A stretch of DNA of 10,976 nt, from the NCBI GenBank assembly GCA_020436955.1, contig JAGQWW010000055.1, positions 1 to 10,976 on the forward strand. The letters are read 5' to 3'. Shown piece by piece: positions 7,193 through 10,976 of the stretch. A program made the translations under genes and the position numbers. Each line of letters opens with the position of its first letter. Within the stretch, counting starts at the first letter, position 1. The notes under the pieces are model-generated. The model was not told where the DNA came from. It ran no database searches and saw only the letters and a program-made list of their open reading frames with translations. This stretch comes from Saprospiraceae bacterium. Lineage in GTDB: Bacteria; Bacteroidota; Bacteroidia; Chitinophagales; Saprospiraceae.

Positions 7193-7255
7193 GTCCTTCA
7201 TCCTAAATCTTCCATCTTCCATCTTCCATCCTTCATCTTTTATTTTTTATTTTTC
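7193..7255. repeat. Degenerate 7-bp tandem array at the 3' end of lon
   Basis: Nine consecutive 7-bp units can be read on the + strand: GTCCTTC, ATCCTAA, ATCTTCC three times without change (7207-7227), ATCCTTC, ATCTTTT, ATTTTTT and ATTTTTC. The units drift toward T-only toward the right. The array runs into the last codons of lon; the stop codon (7247-7249) and the final Glu-Lys codons lie inside the last two units. In lon mRNA it would read as purine-rich GGAAGAU repeats just after the stop. Confidence 0.7.
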
Positions 7256-9658
7256 CAACATAATTTTCAACACCTCCTGCATCCGGTTCACATAATGGAA
7301 TTTCAGTCCTTTTATGTATTCAGGATTGATTTCATCCACGTGTTTTTCATTTTCTTCACAAAGGATGATCTCTTTCATTCCTGCACGTTTGGCCGCCAGA
7401 ATTTTTTCTTTGATTCCTCCTACAGGAAGCACCTTTCCACGCAGGGTGATTTCACCGGTCATTGCCACATAAGGCTTTACAGCTTTATGCAAAAATGCGG
7501 AGGTCAAGGCAGTCAACATGGTGATACCGGCAGATGGACCATCTTTGGGAATGGCTCCTTCCGGTACGTGTACATGGATATCGGTTTCTTTAAAAGAAGC
7601 AGGATCAATGCCCAGTTCCTCAGCATTGGATTTTATATAGCTTAACGCAGTACTAGCCGACTCTTTCATCACATCACCGAGGTTACCGGTCAAGGTAAGT
7701 TTGCCGGAACCTTTGCTCAAACTTGATTCAATAAAGAGGATTTCACCACCTACGCTGGTCCAGGCCAATCCAACTGCCACACCCGGTATGCCGGAATCCT
7801 GATACATATCCTTAGATATTTTGGTTGGGCCCAAAATATTTTTAAGCTCTTCAGCTTTCACGGATACATTATATTCTTCCTCCATGGCAACGTTCTTGGC
7901 AACATTTCGCATCACCCCTGCCAGCTGCCTATTTAAGGACCTTACACCGGACTCTCTGGTGTATTCCATGATGATTTTCTTGATGACAGCCTCAGAAAGT
8001 TTAACCTGGCTGGCTTTCAATCCATGGTCCTCCCTTTGCTTTGGTATTAAGTGACGCTTTGCTATTTCAACTTTTTCCTCTGTTGAATATCCGCTGATAT
8101 CAATGATTTCCATTCTATCCAACAATGCAGGTTGAATGGTAGTAAGAGAGTTAGCTGTAGCAATAAACATCACCTTGGAAAGGTCATACTCCAGTTCAAG
8201 ATAATTGTCGTAGAAGGTAGAGTTCTGCTCCGGATCCAATACTTCCAATAATGCAGAAGAAGGGTCACCTCTAAAATCTTTACCAACTTTATCGATTTCA
8301 TCTAAAATAAAAACCGGATTGGATGAACCCGCTTTTCTCAACGATTGCACTATACGTCCTGGCATCGCTCCAATATAGGTCTTACGATGACCTCGAATCT
8401 CTGCTTCATCATGCAGACCGCCCAGAGACATACGTATGAAATTCCTGTTCAAAGCTTTGGCAATGGACTTGCCCAAAGAGGTTTTACCAACACCAGGAGG
8501 TCCTACCAAACATAAAATAGGAGCCTTCATGTCTCCTTTCAACTTCAACACTGCCAGATGTTCCAAAATACGGTCCTTTACTTTCTCCAGACCATAATGA
8601 TCTTTGTCCAATACCTGGCGAACCTTTTTAAGGTCAAAATTATCCTTGGTGAAATCTTCCCACGGAAGGTCAATCATAACCTCCAGGTAATTGAGCATAA
8701 TAGAATACTCAGCTACCTGAGGATTCATCCTCCGAATTCTTTGTATTTCTTTTTCAAAATGGTCTCTGACTTTGTTGGACCATTTTTTCTTTTGAGCTCG
8801 TTTAACAATCTTTTGGATTTCCTCTTCTTGTGGATTTTGTCCCAACTCTTCCTGTATGGTTTTGAGTTGTTGATTGAGGAAATAATCCCTTTGTTGCTTT
8901 TCGATATCAGTACGAACTTTAGCCTCAATTTGGTCTTTCAATTCCAATAATTGAAGCTCGGCGTCCATATGCTGTAGCAGCACTTTGGCCTTTTCATTGA
9001 TATCTGCTTCCTCCAGAATATTCTGCTTTGCTTTAACCTTTATACCAAGGTTTGAAGTAATAAAATAAAGGAGGTTACTTCTATTGTCAATATTCTTAAG
9101 CAAAACGATAGCTTCACTCGGGATTTGTGGGGAAAGCTCAATGATCTGCTTTGCCTTATCCATAATGGTTGAGGTCAAAGCTTCAAATTCCAAAGGATTT
9201 TGTGGGACACCTTCCGGGAAAGCCCTGATTCGTCCAACCATAAATGGATCTTCGGAAATCATCTCTTCCAGATGAAAACGTTGTCTTCCCTGCAATATGG
9301 CCGTTGTGGAGCCATCCGGCATTTTTAACAAACGGACAATCCTTGCGACAGTACCTACTCGAAACAAATCCTGATCTTTAGGATCTTCGATTTTTGTCTC
9401 TTTTTGGGAAAGTACAGCTACCAGCTTTTGATCATTAAAGGCAGTATTAATAGCTTTAATGGACTTATCTCTTCCAACGGTAATTGGAATCACTACTCCC
9501 GGGAACAAAACAGTATTTTTTACAGCAAGAATTGGAAGAGACTCAGGAAGTGGTGTACCATCTTCAATTTCCATCTCTTCTTCTAATGATAACATGGGCA
9601 TGAAATCACCATCGTCATCCAACTTTTGTTGCAAAAACAAGTCTTCCAAATTCTTCAT
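7247..9658 (-). CDS. lon: ATP-dependent protease Lon
   Basis: Lon is a homohexameric cytoplasmic AAA+ protease that unfolds and degrades misfolded and selected regulatory proteins. The 803-residue protein is full length for bacterial LonA. The N-terminal substrate-binding domain starts at LPILAVKNTVLFPGVVIPI (41-59) and is followed by a long coiled-coil region with QRDYFLNQQLKTIQEELG (256-273). The AAA+ module has Walker A GPPGVGKT (386-393), Walker B VFILDEIDK (449-457) and an arginine at R515 in LLDR. The protease domain has the catalytic Ser-Lys dyad: S709 in PKDGPSAG and K752 in GGIKEK. An acidic N-terminal leader of about 35 residues precedes the LON domain. ATG at 9658 is the natural start. 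The gene stands alone, convergent with the helicase-nuclease gene and divergent from the secreted-protein gene. A dyad in its leader may mediate regulation; no CIRCE or HAIR element was seen. Confidence 0.98.
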   Translation of the reverse strand: MKNLEDLFLQQKLDDDGDFMPMLSLEEEMEIEDGTPLPESLPILAVKNTVLFPGVVIPITVGRDKSIKAINTAFNDQKLVAVLSQKETKIEDPKDQDLFRVGTVARIVRLLKMPDGSTTAILQGRQRFHLEEMISEDPFMVGRIRAFPEGVPQNPLEFEALTSTIMDKAKQIIELSPQIPSEAIVLLKNIDNRSNLLYFITSNLGIKVKAKQNILEEADINEKAKVLLQHMDAELQLLELKDQIEAKVRTDIEKQQRDYFLNQQLKTIQEELGQNPQEEEIQKIVKRAQKKKWSNKVRDHFEKEIQRIRRMNPQVAEYSIMLNYLEVMIDLPWEDFTKDNFDLKKVRQVLDKDHYGLEKVKDRILEHLAVLKLKGDMKAPILCLVGPPGVGKTSLGKSIAKALNRNFIRMSLGGLHDEAEIRGHRKTYIGAMPGRIVQSLRKAGSSNPVFILDEIDKVGKDFRGDPSSALLEVLDPEQNSTFYDNYLELEYDLSKVMFIATANSLTTIQPALLDRMEIIDISGYSTEEKVEIAKRHLIPKQREDHGLKASQVKLSEAVIKKIIMEYTRESGVRSLNRQLAGVMRNVAKNVAMEEEYNVSVKAEELKNILGPTKISKDMYQDSGIPGVAVGLAWTSVGGEILFIESSLSKGSGKLTLTGNLGDVMKESASTALSYIKSNAEELGIDPASFKETDIHVHVPEGAIPKDGPSAGITMLTALTSAFLHKAVKPYVAMTGEITLRGKVLPVGGIKEKILAAKRAGMKEIILCEENEKHVDEINPEYIKGLKFHYVNRMQEVLKIMLEK

Positions 9659-10036
9659 GCGGTTTTTTTCAAAATTTATCGGTTAGGAATTATTCCTTTC
9701 CGGTTGAACGGCAAACCAATATAATAGCTGCCACCCTGTCATAATATATTTATAAAACGGGCAACAGCTATAGAGTCAACATTTATGCCATCCACTTAAT
9801 GGGCTTAAATAAGCTTAAAGAAGCGACAAAAAGTCAGACAAGCTATCTCCGTTTCATACCAAATTGACGTCAAACCAATGTATCAGAATATTACATATTA
9901 TAATTTGGCGTAATATTTGCTTTTTTATAATATGGACTTTGGTCCTTTTTGCTTATTGAACAAAACTATGCTCCTAAAAGGAGTTCTAACAAATTGTAAT
10001 CATTCGTCACTTCGGTGGTGTAAAATCGGTTTTTCC
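9659..10036. other. 378-bp divergent intergenic region
   Basis: This gap must hold the promoters of lon (leftward) and the secreted-protein gene (rightward). Visible are the lon-leader dyad (9680-9702), a 10-bp palindrome TTGACGTCAA (9864-9873), and AATATTTG (9912-9919), a 7-of-8 match to the Bacteroidota -7 element on the + strand without a good -33. The reading frame of the downstream gene stays open back to 9914, with further ATGs at 9932 and 9968. No RNA gene or other ORF is supported. Confidence 0.6.
9680..9702 (-). promoter_or_regulatory. Dyad symmetry in the lon leader (candidate operator or hairpin)
   Basis: AGGAAT and ATTCCT (9685-9690 and 9692-9697) form a perfect 13-bp palindrome around a single T. 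It extends after a TT/TT mismatch by CGG (9680-9682) and CCG (9700-9702). It lies 21 nt upstream of the lon start codon. The symmetry could be a repressor operator or a hairpin in the lon 5' UTR; no known heat-shock operator sequence matches. Function is inference. Confidence 0.4.
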
Positions 10037-10976
10037 ATGGAAATGCAGGCTAAAAAAGTCGGCCCTACAGGTCGATTACTCCAAACGGCCCTATTAAGTT
10101 GGGTAATCTTAAGCTCCTTTTCACTCTTTTCCTCTTCATTACATGCTCAATGTACTTTTATCTGCAATGACAATGTAAATGTTACACTGGGTCCATCGGG
10201 CTTTGCAGTAGTCACGCCTGATTTGGTATTGGAAAACTATGAAGTTCAATGCCCGGGAACGAAGTACATCAATGTTATTGTAAATAATGTGCCCATAGGA
10301 GATACGGTCAATTGCGACCATCTTGGGTTGACACTTCCGGTAGCAATAGTAGATTCTGCTACTAATATGATGACGACCTGTACATTGACAGTAGAGGATA
10401 AAACGGGTCCTGTGATAAGTTGCCGAGATACAGTAGTTCTGTGTGGAATCAATACGGACAATTTTGATATGCCTTCGATTGTAGACAATTGTGATCCCAA
10501 TCCTATTTTTTGGAGTACCGATAATTATTTGGATTTAACCTGTACTGGCGGTCCATATAATAGTGTGATTGCAAGAACCTGGTATGCCAGAGATAATATG
10601 AATAACCTGGCCAATTCCTGTGTTCAAAGAATATATTTAAAGACACCATCTCTTAGTGAAGTAGTTTTTCCACCCAACTATGATGGTATCGACAATCAAA
10701 TGTTTGATTGCAGCGTATCAATAGTTGATTCAACTGTTACCGGTGTTCCAATGATTGATAGTGTTCCTATCACGGCTGCTTGTAAATTTCAAATATGGCA
10801 CGAGGACAGTTACCTGGATATATGCGAAAATAGTTATAAAATAATAAGACTTTGGACGGTATTGGATTGCTGTTCAGGGGAAGATACCTCTGCTTATCAG
10901 ATAATAAAGGTGATGGATACCACGCCTCCAACCATAAATTGCCCTGATACCTTGAGAGTAGGTACTTTGCCCGATA
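10037..10976 (+). CDS. Secreted cysteine-rich HYR/Ig-like repeat protein, 5' part
   Basis: The first 313 codons of a protein that runs off the right edge without a stop. It begins with a signal peptide: a basic n-region (AKKVGPTGR), a hydrophobic stretch TALLSWVILSSFSLFSSSL (17-35), and a c-region HAQ (36-38), typical of Bacteroidota secreted proteins. The mature part is rich in Cys, Asp and Thr and contains recurrent units: NVTLGPSGFAVVTPDLVLEN, then VEDKTGPVISC, a VDNCDPNP unit, and DTTPPTINCPDTLRVGT near the edge. The D-x-TxPxIxC phrases mark starts of HYR-like (hyalin repeat) Ig-fold modules. Such proteins in Saprospiria-type genomes are often very long and end in a sorting domain for type IX secretion; that end is not visible here. 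ATG at 10037 or 10043 gives a normal signal peptide; upstream in-frame ATGs at 9932 and 9968 would make the n-region unusually long. An adhesin or structural role is inference. Confidence 0.78.
   Translation, partial: MEMQAKKVGPTGRLLQTALLSWVILSSFSLFSSSLHAQCTFICNDNVNVTLGPSGFAVVTPDLVLENYEVQCPGTKYINVIVNNVPIGDTVNCDHLGLTLPVAIVDSATNMMTTCTLTVEDKTGPVISCRDTVVLCGINTDNFDMPSIVDNCDPNPIFWSTDNYLDLTCTGGPYNSVIARTWYARDNMNNLANSCVQRIYLKTPSLSEVVFPPNYDGIDNQMFDCSVSIVDSTVTGVPMIDSVPITAACKFQIWHEDSYLDICENSYKIIRLWTVLDCCSGEDTSAYQIIKVMDTTPPTINCPDTLRVGTLPD

Noticed and set aside
7106..7645. A 179-residue + strand ORF antisense to the 3' end of lon.
   Set aside because: It is rich in Phe, His and Ser from reading lon backwards, crosses the heptad repeat and terminator, and has no domain signal.
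8558..8950. A 130-residue + strand ORF within lon with hydrophobic stretches.
   Set aside because: It is the antisense shadow of the lon coiled-coil region; Lys/Glu codons read backwards give Phe and Leu.
9864..9873. Palindrome TTGACGTCAA in the divergent gap.
   Set aside because: About ten perfect 10-bp palindromes are expected by chance in a window of this size, and nothing else supports a binding site.
9712..9879. Direct repeat CAAACCAAT at 9712-9720 and 9871-9879 in the lon upstream gap.
   Set aside because: A 9-bp repeat in a 378-bp AT-rich gap can arise by chance, and the flanks do not extend the match.
10246..10500. Minus-strand ORFs opposite the secreted-protein gene.
   Set aside because: The + strand frame is open to the window end with a signal peptide and HYR-like repeats; the antisense frames have no domain.

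Overview
The window looks like the chromosome of a Bacteroidota bacterium, probably near the Saprospiria. The evidence is the AT-rich DNA, start regions without clear Shine-Dalgarno sequences, a YbeY with the HGxxHxxGxxD motif, an RsbW-like ATPase placed directly before ybeY, the NadD sequence style, and a secreted cysteine-rich HYR-like protein whose signal peptide ends in HAQ. The lineage is inferred from gene content and sequence style; no rRNA is present to confirm it.

Left block (1-2628, + strand): the 3' part of dnaN (sliding clamp), a small lipoprotein with a DUF4878/NTF2-like look, nadD (NAD biosynthesis), and a GNAT-fold protein related to the arginyl/leucyl-tRNA-protein transferases. 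The transferase-like protein lacks the usual N-terminal cysteines. Short gaps (41, 11 and 22 bp) suggest one transcription unit, at least from the lipoprotein onward. This block converges with and overlaps by 20 bp a two-gene minus-strand unit (2609-3471): an RsbW-like serine kinase/ATPase followed by ybeY (rRNA maturation endonuclease), coupled through an ATGA overlap.

Middle: a 421-bp non-coding gap (3472-3892) holds a candidate Bacteroidota-type promoter and a small hairpin for the minus-strand unit. A large + strand gene follows (3893-7036), encoding a single-chain UvrD/PcrA-type helicase with a C-terminal RecB/AddB-like PD-(D/E)XK nuclease and four cysteines suited to an iron-sulfur staple. 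It begins with TTG.

Right: the helicase-nuclease gene and lon (7247-9658, minus strand) converge on a 210-bp spacer. The spacer holds an 11-bp-stem bidirectional terminator and a 63-bp array of 7-bp repeats that runs into the lon stop codon. Lon is complete, with intact ATPase and Ser-Lys protease sites, and has a dyad symmetry in its leader. A 378-bp divergent gap then leads to a + strand gene for a secreted, cysteine-rich, HYR/Ig-like repeat protein that is cut off by the window end.

Most of the window is housekeeping: replication, NAD synthesis, ribosome maturation, DNA repair and proteolysis. I see no CRISPR array, insertion sequence, tRNA, rRNA or clear defence island. The items most worth a second look are the cysteine-less transferase, the helicase-nuclease with its TTG start, the heptad repeat in the lon 3' region and the lon leader dyad.
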